Virus record (IMG/VR): IMGVR_UViG_3300048591_000147
Span: 64,001 to 128,000 of that record
DNA: 64,000 nucleotides
From: a virus
Reading direction: 5' to 3' (one strand)
The translations under genes were made by a program, and so were the position numbers. The notes beneath the pieces are model-generated. The model was not told the DNA's origin, made no database searches, and saw nothing but the letters and a program-made list of their open reading frames with translations. This document shows, piece after piece, positions 23,374 through 30,780 of this stretch (positions are counted from its first letter, which is position 1; every line of letters starts with the position of its first letter).

Positions 23374-23562
23374 GTTTGCCAGTATTCTAAAAACTGGACG
23401 TTATAGGTATTACGATACACCTTTCGGGCGGTGCGCTGGACGTTATGCAGTGTGACAATTTTCCGGGCGGTTAGGACAATCCGGTAGCCTCGCTCTAGGC
23501 TAAGATATAACCAACGTACATGGTGAATCTAAAGTTATTAGAAACATGAGTAAAAATTATAT
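23374..23562 (+). ncRNA. 189-nt CDS-free segment with internal repeats
   Basis: CTGGACGTTAT and CGGGCGGT each occur twice about 45 nt apart, and a TAGCCT/AGGCTA hairpin lies near 23495. Possibly decayed tRNAs or small RNAs. Confidence 0.35.
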
Positions 23563-23636
23563 GGTCCTGTAACTCAGAGGCAGAGTGTTGGTGTTACATA
23601 CCAAAAGCGAGATTTCGAAATTCTCCGGGACTACCA
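23563..23636 (+). tRNA. tRNA-Val(UAC)
   Basis: TTGGT/ACCAA stem, loop GTTACAT, anticodon TAC; acceptor GGTCCTG/CGGGACT; CCA encoded. Confidence 0.85.
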
Positions 23637-23637
23637 A

Positions 23638-23759
23638 ATTTATATAAAGTCTATCGGTCTAATTCTGATTCAGCATTACAGATATATCGAAATAGTCTAA
23701 TTAACTATCGATAAAATGCTAGAGGACACATTGACGATGTCTTCGGTAGACTTTATATG
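23638..23759 (+). ncRNA. Structured RNA closed by a 13-bp stem
   Basis: TATAAAGTCTATCG near 23640 pairs with CGGTAGACTTTATA near 23744 (13 of 14 including one wobble), enclosing about 90 nt with a GACA...TGTC hairpin. It lies between tRNA-Val and tRNA-Ala with no gap for another gene. Unknown RNA. Confidence 0.5.
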
Positions 23760-23787
23760 TTTCTTACGAAACAAGCAACGCAGTTGA

Positions 23788-23795
23788 TATAAATA
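23788..23795 (+). promoter_or_regulatory. T4-late-type promoter box
   Basis: TATAAATA 19 nt before tRNA-Ala. Confidence 0.55.
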
Positions 23796-23813
23796 GATTA
23801 AAATGTATACGAT

Positions 23814-23893
23814 GGGGTATGGGACTGCTGGGGGTGGTCACTTCACTTGCAATGAAGCTAAACAGGAGGGTTCGAATCCCTCATGCTCCACCA
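23814..23893 (+). tRNA. tRNA-Ala(UGC)
   Basis: CTTCA/TGAAG stem, loop CTTGCAA, anticodon TGC; acceptor GGGGTAT/ATGCTCC; CCA encoded. D loop enlarged. Confidence 0.85.
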
Positions 23894-23903
23894 AGAATAC
23901 TGT

Positions 23904-23981
23904 AGCGGGATAAAATCAGCCCGGAAGATTGGCAGCCTCATAAGCTGTTACGCATTGGTTCAAATCCAATTCCCGCTACCA
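23904..23981 (+). tRNA. tRNA-Met(CAU)
   Basis: Loop CTCATAA, anticodon CAT; acceptor AGCGGGA/TCCCGCT with G4-C69, unlike TilS substrates, so more likely Met than Ile2. CCA encoded. Confidence 0.85.
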
Positions 23982-24006
23982 ATATTAGTTTCAAAAAGTT
24001 TCAGTG

Positions 24007-24082
24007 GTGGCTATAGTGTAATGGTTTCGCACAAGAGGCTGTGAACCTCTGAGAGAAAGTTCAAATCTTTCTAGTCACACCA
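24007..24082 (+). tRNA. tRNA-His(GUG)
   Basis: AGAGG/CCTCT stem, loop CTGTGAA, anticodon GTG; a G precedes position 1 as needed for tRNA-His. CCA encoded. Confidence 0.88.
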
Positions 24083-24089
24083 AAATTGC

Positions 24090-24178
24090 GCCGGGGTAGC
24101 CAAGTGGTTGACGGCAATTGATTTGTAATCAATCGGGCTTTACGCCCCTCGCAGGTTCGAATCCTGTCCCCGGCTCCA
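24090..24178 (+). tRNA. Class II tRNA with UGU (Thr) anticodon
   Basis: Perfect acceptor GCCGGGG/CCCCGGC, ATTGA/TCAAT stem, loop TTTGTAA, anticodon TGT. It has a GCC/GGC D stem and a long variable arm, as in Ser/Leu tRNAs, and U73. Ordinary tRNA-Thr is class I. The HNH gene on the other strand ends inside it. Confidence 0.8.
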
Positions 24179-24887
24179 ATTCTTTATTTCTAAAGTTATA
24201 AATCTTCATATCTATTCCAAGCAATTTAGCCCGCTTCCTGATAGAATTATCGGACACTCCAAATTTCTTTCCAACTGTGATTACAGGGAACTTAAGTAGT
24301 AGCTGTTCCAATTCTTCTTTAGTTACTGTAAATTTCAATGGTCTTTCATATTTTTCCAGTGGACTTGTTCTTTCATATTTCTTCACTCTCATTTTATTTT
24401 TACCACCCCATGTTTTGGTTTGGCTGTGGCAATTTGGACACAGAAAACATAAATTTTCTATACGATGATCATTAGAAACCCCATTTACGTGTTCTAACTG
24501 AAGTACTATTGGCTTTTCATTGTAAGTATTGATTATACCACAATCTCTGCAAATATATGGGATCAATTTATCAGTGATAACTCTTGCCTTAATGATTCCT
24601 CTAGTAATTTTACTATTGTCATGAAACATAGTTTCTGAACAATGTTTATGTGATGTTATAATATTATTCATATGTCTTTCTTTGTTCAATTTGTAATTAA
24701 TATTAAATTGATCAAGATTTACACTATCTTCTTTGATACGTTCATTCAAGGTAATGTAATTACCTGAAGAATAGCTAGAAAAAATTTTGAGTATGATTTC
24801 TTTATATGAATGATTTTCATCAAACAGTTTTTGAAACTCTTGTCTGCTTAGTTTCCATATTTTTGACCTTTTGACTTTTTGTTTCAT
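24129..24887 (-). CDS. HNH homing endonuclease
   Basis: 252 aa. HNH core LQLEHVNGVSNDHRIENL with CPNCHSQT (about 155-185), preceded by Cys pairs; C-terminal helix-turn-helix-like segment (VGKKFGVSDNSIRKRAKLLG). The final residues (GFEPARG) are antisense to the T arm of the class II UGU tRNA, so endonuclease and tRNA are interlocked at their 3' ends. Paralogue of 12277 and 36827. Confidence 0.85.
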   Translation of the reverse strand: MKQKVKRSKIWKLSRQEFQKLFDENHSYKEIILKIFSSYSSGNYITLNERIKEDSVNLDQFNINYKLNKERHMNNIITSHKHCSETMFHDNSKITRGIIKARVITDKLIPYICRDCGIINTYNEKPIVLQLEHVNGVSNDHRIENLCFLCPNCHSQTKTWGGKNKMRVKKYERTSPLEKYERPLKFTVTKEELEQLLLKFPVITVGKKFGVSDNSIRKRAKLLGIDMKIYNFRNKELEPGTGFEPARGVKPD

Positions 24888-24888
24888 T

Positions 24889-24933
24889 GTGAATTGCTCC
24901 TTGTTTATTCTATTTATAGCTGGTGCAATTCAC
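24889..24933 (-). promoter_or_regulatory. Late promoter inside an RBS-adjacent hairpin
   Basis: Minus strand: GTGAATTGC pairs perfectly with GCAATTCAC, which lies between the AAGGAG site and the HNH ATG. TATAAATA (24911-24918) is in the loop; a transcript from it lacks the 5' arm. Confidence 0.75.
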
Positions 24934-25106
24934 TGTGCGATATGGTATCATGTTTTTGATAAATATATTTTTCGCAAATAATTAAAACTCTGGCAGGTAA
25001 CGTACCTTACGCCATAAGTGAAAAAACGTAACGGGAGTAGAGTCCTCCTAGCAATTTGCGAATTCTTCTGCTACAATCCCCCCTCCACACAATCAAGAAA
25101 AAGATC

Positions 25107-25277
25107 ATGGAACTACAAATTGGTGATCGTGTAAAATATTATTCCATCACATCCAATTATGTTGGGACGGGTGTCATTGATGAGATTGGTGAAAAGAATG
25201 GCATGGTCGTTTATGACGTGCAACTAGACAACGGCGATCTGCGCTGGGGTTATGTTGATCAATTCAAAAGGGTGTAA
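25107..25277 (+). CDS. Small SH3-like protein, 56 aa
   Basis: Start at ATG 25107 (MELQIGDRVKYYS). The pattern IGDRVKYY...GTGVIDEIG...YDVQLDNGD is typical of KOW/SH3-like barrels. Function unknown. Confidence 0.6.
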   Translation: MELQIGDRVKYYSITSNYVGTGVIDEIGEKNGMVVYDVQLDNGDLRWGYVDQFKRV

Positions 25278-25281
25278 CCAA

Positions 25282-25692
25282 ATGCCAATCAGAAACAACA
25301 TCAACTTTCTCGTAACCGATATCAAAGCATGTTGCAAGCGAAATAATATAGATATCACGCAGAAAATCGCCATAGCACTCATGGTGGAGTGGCTTGTAAC
25401 TGGTTGTGAACCAGACGATCTGCAAGATGTTTTCACAGAAAATGGTATTATCGATCCACCAAATGTTTGGGATTCTACGCTAGATGTACTCGAATATTTT
25501 GAAAGACTGAATCTCACGGTCCTGATCAAGCATATTGATTATACCAATAAGGGTGTGTCATATGTTAAATTTGATTTGGGTGGTGAACAGGCATATCTAG
25601 ATTTCTATATGACCCCATATCGTTCGGATTTTGTCAACGGATCATATGGTATTCGATTGATCGCAAATACTGATGGTTGGGTTAAAGGGTAA
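25282..25692 (+). CDS. Hypothetical 136-aa protein
   Basis: Unknown. N-terminal basic helical part, C-terminal beta-rich aromatic part (YVKFDLGGEQAYLDFYM). Start taken at ATG 25282. Confidence 0.65.
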   Translation: MPIRNNINFLVTDIKACCKRNNIDITQKIAIALMVEWLVTGCEPDDLQDVFTENGIIDPPNVWDSTLDVLEYFERLNLTVLIKHIDYTNKGVSYVKFDLGGEQAYLDFYMTPYRSDFVNGSYGIRLIANTDGWVKG

Positions 25693-25698
25693 TACCTG

Positions 25699-25728
25699 TT
25701 GACAAGGTTAAGCAGCCCATAGTATAAT
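25699..25728 (+). promoter_or_regulatory. Sigma70-like promoter
   Basis: TTGACA 25699-25704, 18-nt spacer, TATAAT 25723-25728. Confidence 0.65.
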
Positions 25729-25757
25729 TGTTTCTCACTAGATTGATGGACCTTAAA

Positions 25758-26033
25758 ATGACTAATGACCCAGTAACCGTAGACCTTGAGTCAACCCTTG
25801 ATTCAATCATGCGTCGAATCGGGGAAATGTCGCACCCAGATTGTTTTGATGACGTCAGGAACGATGCGAAGGAATTCATTGAAGAGGGTTGGTTGCCCAG
25901 TGAAATTGTGGATCATCTTCGTTGCCGTGAAGAAGTTGACAAAGAGCTTGAAGAAGATGTAGCATTGGCACGAATGGCTGTTATTGAGAAACGTGTTGAG
26001 GCACGGTTGCGCGCTGAACGTAATCAGCACTAA
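25758..26033 (+). CDS. Hypothetical 91-aa acidic helical protein
   Basis: MTNDPVTVDLEST... to a Glu/Arg-rich helix. No recognised domain. An alternative start is ATG 25746. The class II tRNA follows. Confidence 0.65.
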   Translation: MTNDPVTVDLESTLDSIMRRIGEMSHPDCFDDVRNDAKEFIEEGWLPSEIVDHLRCREEVDKELEEDVALARMAVIEKRVEARLRAERNQH

Positions 26034-26049
26034 ATAGGAATACATTTAT

Positions 26050-26138
26050 GGTAGTCTGGCCGTCTGGCTGAAGGCACCCGACTGATAATCGGTGAGTCTA
26101 ACGACTCTAGGTAGGTTCGATCCCTACGGCTACCACCA
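26050..26138 (+). tRNA. Class II tRNA with GAU (Ile) anticodon
   Basis: Acceptor GGTAGTC/GGCTACC, loop CTGATAA, anticodon GAT. The D arm (GCC/GGC) and a long variable arm (GAGTCTAACGACTC) are Ser/Leu-like; discriminator A73. tRNA-Ile is normally class I. CCA encoded. Confidence 0.8.
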
Positions 26139-26166
26139 ATATGCTGGAACACTCTTAAATATATTG

Positions 26167-26174
26167 TATAAATA
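26167..26174 (+). promoter_or_regulatory. T4-late-type promoter box
   Basis: TATAAATA between the tRNA and the wall hydrolase gene. Confidence 0.5.
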
Positions 26175-26190
26175 TATAACATAATAGTAG

Positions 26191-26219
26191 TTGACAGCAT
26201 CGCAATACAATGCTATGCT
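26191..26219 (+). promoter_or_regulatory. Sigma70-like promoter
   Basis: TTGACA 26191-26196, 17-nt spacer, TATGCT 26214-26219. It drives the hydrolase at 26250. Confidence 0.75.
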
Positions 26220-26249
26220 GTCTCCACACTAACAAGAAAGGAGAAAGCC

Positions 26250-26876
26250 ATGTATACGAAGCTCCTACTTCGTAGTATCTTGATCATGCTGTTCATCACT
26301 GAAGTCGGTTTCTTAGTGTTGCTGTCAGGATTCAACCCACATAACATCTACGCCAAAGAAGACGTAGCACTACCTGTACCCACCTTTTACTCTGTCGATG
26401 AAGTAGAAGAGCGACTGAGGCTCACAGAAGCAGCAACGGAAATCGTTGTTGAAAATCATGTAACATATATCAACGAGAAGGAATATGAATGTCTGGTAAA
26501 GAACATCTATTTCGAAGCACGTAACCAACCAATCAAAGGTAAGCAAGCTATTGCTGCTGTGACGTTGACCAGAGCAAACCACAAGAATTTCCCCAATACC
26601 ATTTGTAAGGTTGTTGCAGAGCAACGTAAACGTGGTGTGTGTCAGTTTTCATGGATGTGTGACGGTAAGTCTGACAATCCCAATCTTGATTCTAAAGAAG
26701 AACTGGCAGCGTGGAAACGTGCTAACGCAGTTGCTGAAGATGCTTTGCTTGGAAAGCTTGATAATATGCTTGACGGTGTAACCCATTTTCATGCATCATA
26801 TGTGAATCCAAGTTGGGCACGTAAGTTGACCAAGATTGGTAAAATTGGCGATCATATCTTTTATAAGGAAACATGA
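26250..26876 (+). CDS. SleB-type cell wall hydrolase
   Basis: 208 aa. N-terminal signal anchor (about 4-28), then a SleB/CwlJ (Hydrolase_2) domain: ECLVKNIYFEARNQPIKGKQ (catalytic Glu in FEAR), IAAVTLTRAN and FSWMCDGKSD. This family cleaves peptidoglycan as a lytic transglycosylase-like amidase. Together with the membrane anchor it could serve lysis or wall remodelling. AAGGAGAAAG ribosome-binding site; own promoter. Confidence 0.88.
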   Translation: MYTKLLLRSILIMLFITEVGFLVLLSGFNPHNIYAKEDVALPVPTFYSVDEVEERLRLTEAATEIVVENHVTYINEKEYECLVKNIYFEARNQPIKGKQAIAAVTLTRANHKNFPNTICKVVAEQRKRGVCQFSWMCDGKSDNPNLDSKEELAAWKRANAVAEDALLGKLDNMLDGVTHFHASYVNPSWARKLTKIGKIGDHIFYKET

Positions 26877-27055
26877 ACATGGAACTCTTGTCTGATTTTT
26901 CCAATGATGTGCGAAAGATCGCCAGTGATATGCGCAAATATGCGAAGAAGTCTAAAGATGCTCCATATTTGTTGAATACTGCGACAAGACTTGAACGATT
27001 GGCAGAATCGTATAAAGAAACTGCTTGGGAAATTTCCATGGGCGAAGATCTGTGA
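26873..27055 (+). CDS. Hypothetical 60-aa helical protein
   Basis: Overlaps the hydrolase stop by 4 nt. Basic and helical (KIASDMRKYAKKSKD). Unknown function. Confidence 0.6.
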   Translation: MNMELLSDFSNDVRKIASDMRKYAKKSKDAPYLLNTATRLERLAESYKETAWEISMGEDL

Positions 27056-27056
27056 C

Positions 27057-27365
27057 ATGAATGTCATCGTATCTACACATGCTGTTCAAAGATTGCGAGA
27101 GAGATTCTTCAATTACTTTCCAGTGTCATGCTTTTATACTAAGGCAGATACAAGAGCATTAATCTGCGCACAGATGAAACATGCTGTAAAACTTCGTGAG
27201 TGGAAGATGGTCCCGTTCTATGTTAATATGATGGGATGGAAGCATGGTCCTAACATTGAAGTGTATTATCGTGCTCCAGTATTCTACTTTGTGGAAGAAA
27301 CCGCAGAGAGAATGTGTGTGGTCACGGTGACCAAGAACTTTAGAAAGAATGAGAAAAAGAAATGA
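27057..27365 (+). CDS. Hypothetical 102-aa basic protein
   Basis: Start at ATG 27057. STHAVQRLRERF near the N-terminus resembles the His-Arg pattern of small RelE/BrnT-like or DUF4258-type proteins, followed by beta strands and a basic tail. Toxin-like fold is only a suggestion. Overlaps the next gene. Confidence 0.6.
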   Translation: MNVIVSTHAVQRLRERFFNYFPVSCFYTKADTRALICAQMKHAVKLREWKMVPFYVNMMGWKHGPNIEVYYRAPVFYFVEETAERMCVVTVTKNFRKNEKKK

Positions 27366-27580
27366 GCATTAAAGCAGTAGTTAGTATTAAGGGTAGTATT
27401 CGCAAGTTCTTTACTGGTGATGGTGTGTTGGGTAGCACACAAAGGGATGTGCATTTCATGAATGAGGTTGATGTAGAATCTTATGTCAAGATGAAGTTGC
27501 TATCTGGACATGAGTGCGCTATACTCTCAGCCGAACAGTTCGCATTCAATGAATTGATCCCCACATTCACAAAACCCTAA
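27362..27580 (+). CDS. Hypothetical 72-aa protein
   Basis: ATGA overlap with the previous gene. Beta-rich start SIKAVVSIKGSIRKFF. Unknown. Confidence 0.6.
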   Translation: MSIKAVVSIKGSIRKFFTGDGVLGSTQRDVHFMNEVDVESYVKMKLLSGHECAILSAEQFAFNELIPTFTKP

Positions 27581-27600
27581 TAATAACGTAAGGAAACAAG

Positions 27601-27813
27601 ATGACAAACGCATATAAGAAGGTAGTTGGGCTGCGCAAGATTTACTGGAACTTTTTCAATAATGGTCGTAGATTTCAGTTCGATCCGAACAAGCGTACAG
27701 TAGATATCAAGAACATGCCCACGACATTAGGTGATGTGCATCGCGAGTTGGTTCGCTCTGCAAATTCACCTTCTGTATTTCTTTTGAATGAACTCGGCGA
27801 ATCAATCGCCTGA
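27601..27813 (+). CDS. Hypothetical 70-aa protein
   Basis: AAGGAAAC ribosome-binding site. Basic N-terminal half. Unknown function. Confidence 0.6.
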   Translation: MTNAYKKVVGLRKIYWNFFNNGRRFQFDPNKRTVDIKNMPTTLGDVHRELVRSANSPSVFLLNELGESIA

Positions 27814-27815
27814 TC

Positions 27816-27968
27816 ATGAGCGAGAAAAGACTACACCTATGGTATACCACGGGGATGAAAGGTATACCATGGGCAGTTTGCGGGAAATGTGGTTTGATTA
27901 GACTGAAGAATACAAAGACTGATAAGAAAGTTAGACAAGCTTGTCCGGGTTCTGAAGAAGACAAATAG
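27816..27968 (+). CDS. Small Cys-rich protein, 50 aa
   Basis: GIPWAVCGKCGLIRLKN with a later ACPGS Cys, a possible small zinc knuckle. Ends with TAG. The promoter for the next gene starts 4 nt later. Confidence 0.55.
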   Translation: MSEKRLHLWYTTGMKGIPWAVCGKCGLIRLKNTKTDKKVRQACPGSEEDK

Positions 27969-27971
27969 TAG

Positions 27972-28006
27972 TTGACGAATCCCTGTTGGTTGCGGTAGAA
28001 TAAAAT
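27972..28006 (+). promoter_or_regulatory. Sigma70-like promoter
   Basis: TTGACG 27972-27977, then TAGAAT 27996-28001 (18-nt spacer) overlapping TAAAAT. Confidence 0.55.
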
Positions 28007-28034
28007 CTACTTCAATTAACAGGGATTTTTATTT

Positions 28035-28487
28035 ATGGCGACCTTCTCCAGAGCCCTCCAGATCGCTGTAGAAGCGCATTTCAATGTCTTAGACAAAGGT
28101 GGGCACTCCTACATTTTGCATCCCATACGGATCGCCATGCGCCTTCGTACACCGGATGAAGAACTGATGTCTGCTGCGGTCCTGCATGACGTCATCGAAG
28201 ACTCTAATGTTACCTTTGAGGATTTGTATAACTTTGGTTTCTCAGACCGAGTTGTTGGCATTCTCCGTCTTCTCACTCATCAAAAGGGTGTATCATACGA
28301 ACAGTACATCGAAAACATGCGTGGTAACTTGGGCGCACTACTGATCAAACGTGAGGACTTGCGTGATAACTCTGATATCACCCGATTGAAGAGTAAGGAA
28401 CCCACTGCAAAGGATATTGAGCGAATCATGAAATACCAGCGTGCATTCCTCAAAGTTGAAGCATTCATAAAGGAATTGATGCCATGA
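28035..28487 (+). CDS. HD-domain hydrolase, (p)ppGpp hydrolase (MESH1/SpoT)-like
   Basis: 150 aa. A His from HPIRIAMRL (about 28), the HD pair in AAVLHDVIEDSNVTFEDL (about 50-67) and a later Asp match the small alarmone hydrolase type of HD domain. Such enzymes remove the 3' pyrophosphate of ppGpp with Mn2+. In a phage this could blunt stringent response or alarmone-based abortive infection; that role is inference. Confidence 0.75.
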   Translation: MATFSRALQIAVEAHFNVLDKGGHSYILHPIRIAMRLRTPDEELMSAAVLHDVIEDSNVTFEDLYNFGFSDRVVGILRLLTHQKGVSYEQYIENMRGNLGALLIKREDLRDNSDITRLKSKEPTAKDIERIMKYQRAFLKVEAFIKELMP

Positions 28488-28648
28488 TTATCTATCACAC
28501 AGCAACTTTATTAATTCATACTGATTTGGATGAAGATGTATTACTACGCGAAATGGGTAAGTCTGACTGGATACTTGCATGTGCAAGTACAATAAATAAT
28601 GGCGCTGGCGCTAAATACTATTTCTACAAAGACATACCGAATTATTAA
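28484..28648 (+). CDS. Hypothetical 54-aa protein
   Basis: ATGA overlap with the HD gene. Alternating hydrophobic pattern, no motif recognised. Confidence 0.55.
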   Translation: MIIYHTATLLIHTDLDEDVLLREMGKSDWILACASTINNGAGAKYYFYKDIPNY

Positions 28649-28662
28649 TCAGGAGATGAACA

Positions 28663-28860
28663 ATGAGTGAACAGCACGCTGATATCTTGGCAATCTTGGA
28701 AGTTTCTTGCCATGAATTGTTTGCATCGCCAGCGAATTCTGTTATACTTATTCCAGATGGCGAGGACGAACCTTGTGGTGAAGTTTACTTCCGCAATGAT
28801 AGGTTTGGTGCTCGTTTCGGTGACTACAATAAATCTCCAATCAAAAAGGTACTACCGTGA
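28663..28860 (+). CDS. Hypothetical 65-aa protein
   Basis: AGGAGATG ribosome-binding site. Unknown; coupled by overlap to the next gene. Confidence 0.6.
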   Translation: MSEQHADILAILEVSCHELFASPANSVILIPDGEDEPCGEVYFRNDRFGARFGDYNKSPIKKVLP

Positions 28861-28976
28861 TCAAGAATTCGCCAGTTGCAAAAAACATGAACAAGTTCAA
28901 CAAGCCCGCTGTGCATCGTGATCGCAAGGCGCAGTATTCCCGCAAGCATAAGCACAAAAAATCCGATCTACAATGA
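28857..28976 (+). CDS. Very basic 39-aa peptide
   Basis: GTG start. Lys/Arg/His-rich C-terminus (RDRKAQYSRKHKHKK), likely to bind nucleic acid. Coupled on both sides. Confidence 0.55.
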   Translation: MIKNSPVAKNMNKFNKPAVHRDRKAQYSRKHKHKKSDLQ

Positions 28977-29182
28977 GCGAGTGTGGTATATTACATTGGC
29001 AGGGGATGTACGCATCCCCTAAAGATGCGGATGGGTGTGTATTACCTGACATCCATGATGGTCCACATTTGTTTATAGACGAGGATGGAGTTGAATGGTG
29101 TTGGGAAACGGATTGGAGTTGTGAATGTGAACATTGTATGAGTGCTGAAGGCGATTATTGCACAATATACTGGAAGAAATGA
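28973..29182 (+). CDS. Cys/Trp-rich acidic protein, 69 aa
   Basis: Contains CVLPDIHDGPH and a CECEHCMSAEGDYC cluster that may bind zinc. Acidic. Unknown function. Confidence 0.6.
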   Translation: MSECGILHWQGMYASPKDADGCVLPDIHDGPHLFIDEDGVEWCWETDWSCECEHCMSAEGDYCTIYWKK

Positions 29183-29209
29183 TTAGGTTGAGTGCTCTAA
29201 GACGTTCTG

Positions 29210-29237
29210 GCTAAATACTCCTTCACAACTTTAGGAG
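29210..29237 (+). promoter_or_regulatory. Late-type promoter beside an RBS hairpin
   Basis: GCTAAATA (29210-29217) overlaps the 5' arm CTCCT (29218-29222), which pairs with AGGAG (29233-29237), the ribosome-binding site of the gene at 29246. A start near 29223 removes the 5' arm. Confidence 0.5.
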
Positions 29238-29245
29238 ATTCAATC

Positions 29246-29353
29246 GTGAGAAACTTACTTAACAACTGGCAAGACATCGTAATGCCCATTATCTGTTTGG
29301 GTTTGGGTACATTCATCATCGCGGTTATGTTGGATGCCGTATCGAAGTTTTAA
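29246..29353 (+). CDS. 35-aa transmembrane peptide
   Basis: GTG start after TTAGGAGAT. MRNLLNNWQD then one hydrophobic helix (IVMPIICLGLGTFIIAVML). Unknown function. Confidence 0.5.
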   Translation: MRNLLNNWQDIVMPIICLGLGTFIIAVMLDAVSKF

Positions 29354-29433
29354 CAAAACAATGTAATTAAACATCTTGACCTGTAGATATACTTATGGTA
29401 TTCTACAGGTCAACTCATTTATGGAACAACGAA

Positions 29434-30396
29434 ATGTCCTTCCTCGACAAGTTCTTTGGATTCTTCACTCTTAAGACAAGTGCAGAATTGCGTGGGGATA
29501 TTGCCGATCAGCAAGTCATCGAAGAGCATAACAGCCCAGAGAATGATTGGCGTCGTGATCGAAAGAATCTTGATTACGTCACTAATGGCATCGTCAAGCA
29601 GTATACGGATTTCCTTGATAACCTTATGAAAAGTAAGGAAATTATCCATAACTTGCTGGGTACTGAATTGATCTGTTTGCTTAATAAGCCAATCCTGCAA
29701 CAGGCAATGGTCAATGATGACAAGAATGATGGTGCAATTCATCTGCAATGGGCTTCAGGTAACGCGCACGATGAAATGACTGTTATGTCAGTGGGCTTTA
29801 ATAATAAAGGTTTGTTCCGTCTGACTTGTGCTAGCAAGTGCATTGGCCCTGAATCCCAAGACAGTGGCGTGTATATGTCTGAATTCAGTGAAACCATTGA
29901 TGCACTTCCAGAATGGTTCAAGAATATCCTTGAATTGATTAAGGAAGCTCATATGGATCATGTACGCGAGCTTGATTCTGAATCGGATTTGGATTTGGAT
30001 AAGCTTATTAACGAAACCAAAGCTCAGTTTGAACCTCGGATTAAAGCCGCCAAAGTCTGTCACGATGTTATCAGTTATGTGCTGCATGATGAATATCAGG
30101 ATATGGCGTATTATCCTAAGATCAGTGGTTCTACCGTGTTCGATACGGATACGTCATTCGCTGTTTATCTTTTGTGGAATCTGGAGGGTGGGGACCATCT
30201 GCATATGCGAGTAGAATACTACTACCCGAGTGACTTGGGAATTACTGTAGCTTTCTATTACGAAACACGAAATAAGCTGGTGTCTATCTCTAGTGGATTG
30301 ACAGAAATGTCAGCAAAGAATGTGCGGATGCCGAAATGGTTCGCTAGTGTGCTGGACAAAGTAAAAAGTTCCACATTCGGTGACAATACCAATTGA
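29434..30396 (+). CDS. Hypothetical 320-aa protein
   Basis: Soluble and acidic, with no recognised domain. Two similar halves may exist: GAIHLQWASGNAHDEMTVMSVGF...GLFRLT near 105-135 and YLLWNLEGGDHLHMRVEYYYPSDLG near 255-280 have the same strand pattern, and both halves end in a P-x-WF motif. Start taken at ATG 29434; an upstream in-frame ATG at 29395 exists. Confidence 0.7.
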   Translation: MSFLDKFFGFFTLKTSAELRGDIADQQVIEEHNSPENDWRRDRKNLDYVTNGIVKQYTDFLDNLMKSKEIIHNLLGTELICLLNKPILQQAMVNDDKNDGAIHLQWASGNAHDEMTVMSVGFNNKGLFRLTCASKCIGPESQDSGVYMSEFSETIDALPEWFKNILELIKEAHMDHVRELDSESDLDLDKLINETKAQFEPRIKAAKVCHDVISYVLHDEYQDMAYYPKISGSTVFDTDTSFAVYLLWNLEGGDHLHMRVEYYYPSDLGITVAFYYETRNKLVSISSGLTEMSAKNVRMPKWFASVLDKVKSSTFGDNTN

Positions 30397-30421
30397 CATG
30401 TAATTAATTATGGGCTATGCT
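30393..30421 (+). promoter_or_regulatory. Sigma70-like promoter
   Basis: TTGACA 30393-30398, 17-nt spacer, TATGCT 30416-30421. The spacer resembles those at 7692 and 46573. Confidence 0.7.
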
Positions 30422-30450
30422 TGGCACATGTTCAACGATCAAAGAAGATC

Positions 30451-30780
30451 ATGTGTCAGGCAATCTCTCATAAAGTAAAGAATCTTTCTTGCTTGGCGCC
30501 ACCGATCAATCTACTCTACGCCTACCAGAATGCCAAGTGCTTCTATTGCAACAAGTACATGGAATTCTTCGCACATAGGGGTGGACATGTGCTACAGAAA
30601 GGTTATACAATTGACCACCTGTTCCCACGTTCCAAAGGTTTCCGCAAAGCTGGTAACAGTGTGTTGAGTTGTCGTAGGTGTAACGAAATCAAAGGTAATC
30701 GAATGCCAACCGTAAAAGAAATCAATAAGGCATTCGATCTTTATAAACTAATGGGTCGAACATTCATCTTGGAGGCTTAA
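30451..30780 (+). CDS. Small HNH endonuclease
   Basis: 109 aa. CFYCNKYM, IDHLFPRSKG, then GNSVLSCRRCNEIKGNRMP is a full McrA-type HNH site with zinc cysteines. Being solitary and small, it could be a nickase or a homing enzyme. The ATG lies in an 8-bp hairpin arm (GGCACATG / CATGTGTC). Confidence 0.8.
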   Translation: MCQAISHKVKNLSCLAPPINLLYAYQNAKCFYCNKYMEFFAHRGGHVLQKGYTIDHLFPRSKGFRKAGNSVLSCRRCNEIKGNRMPTVKEINKAFDLYKLMGRTFILEA

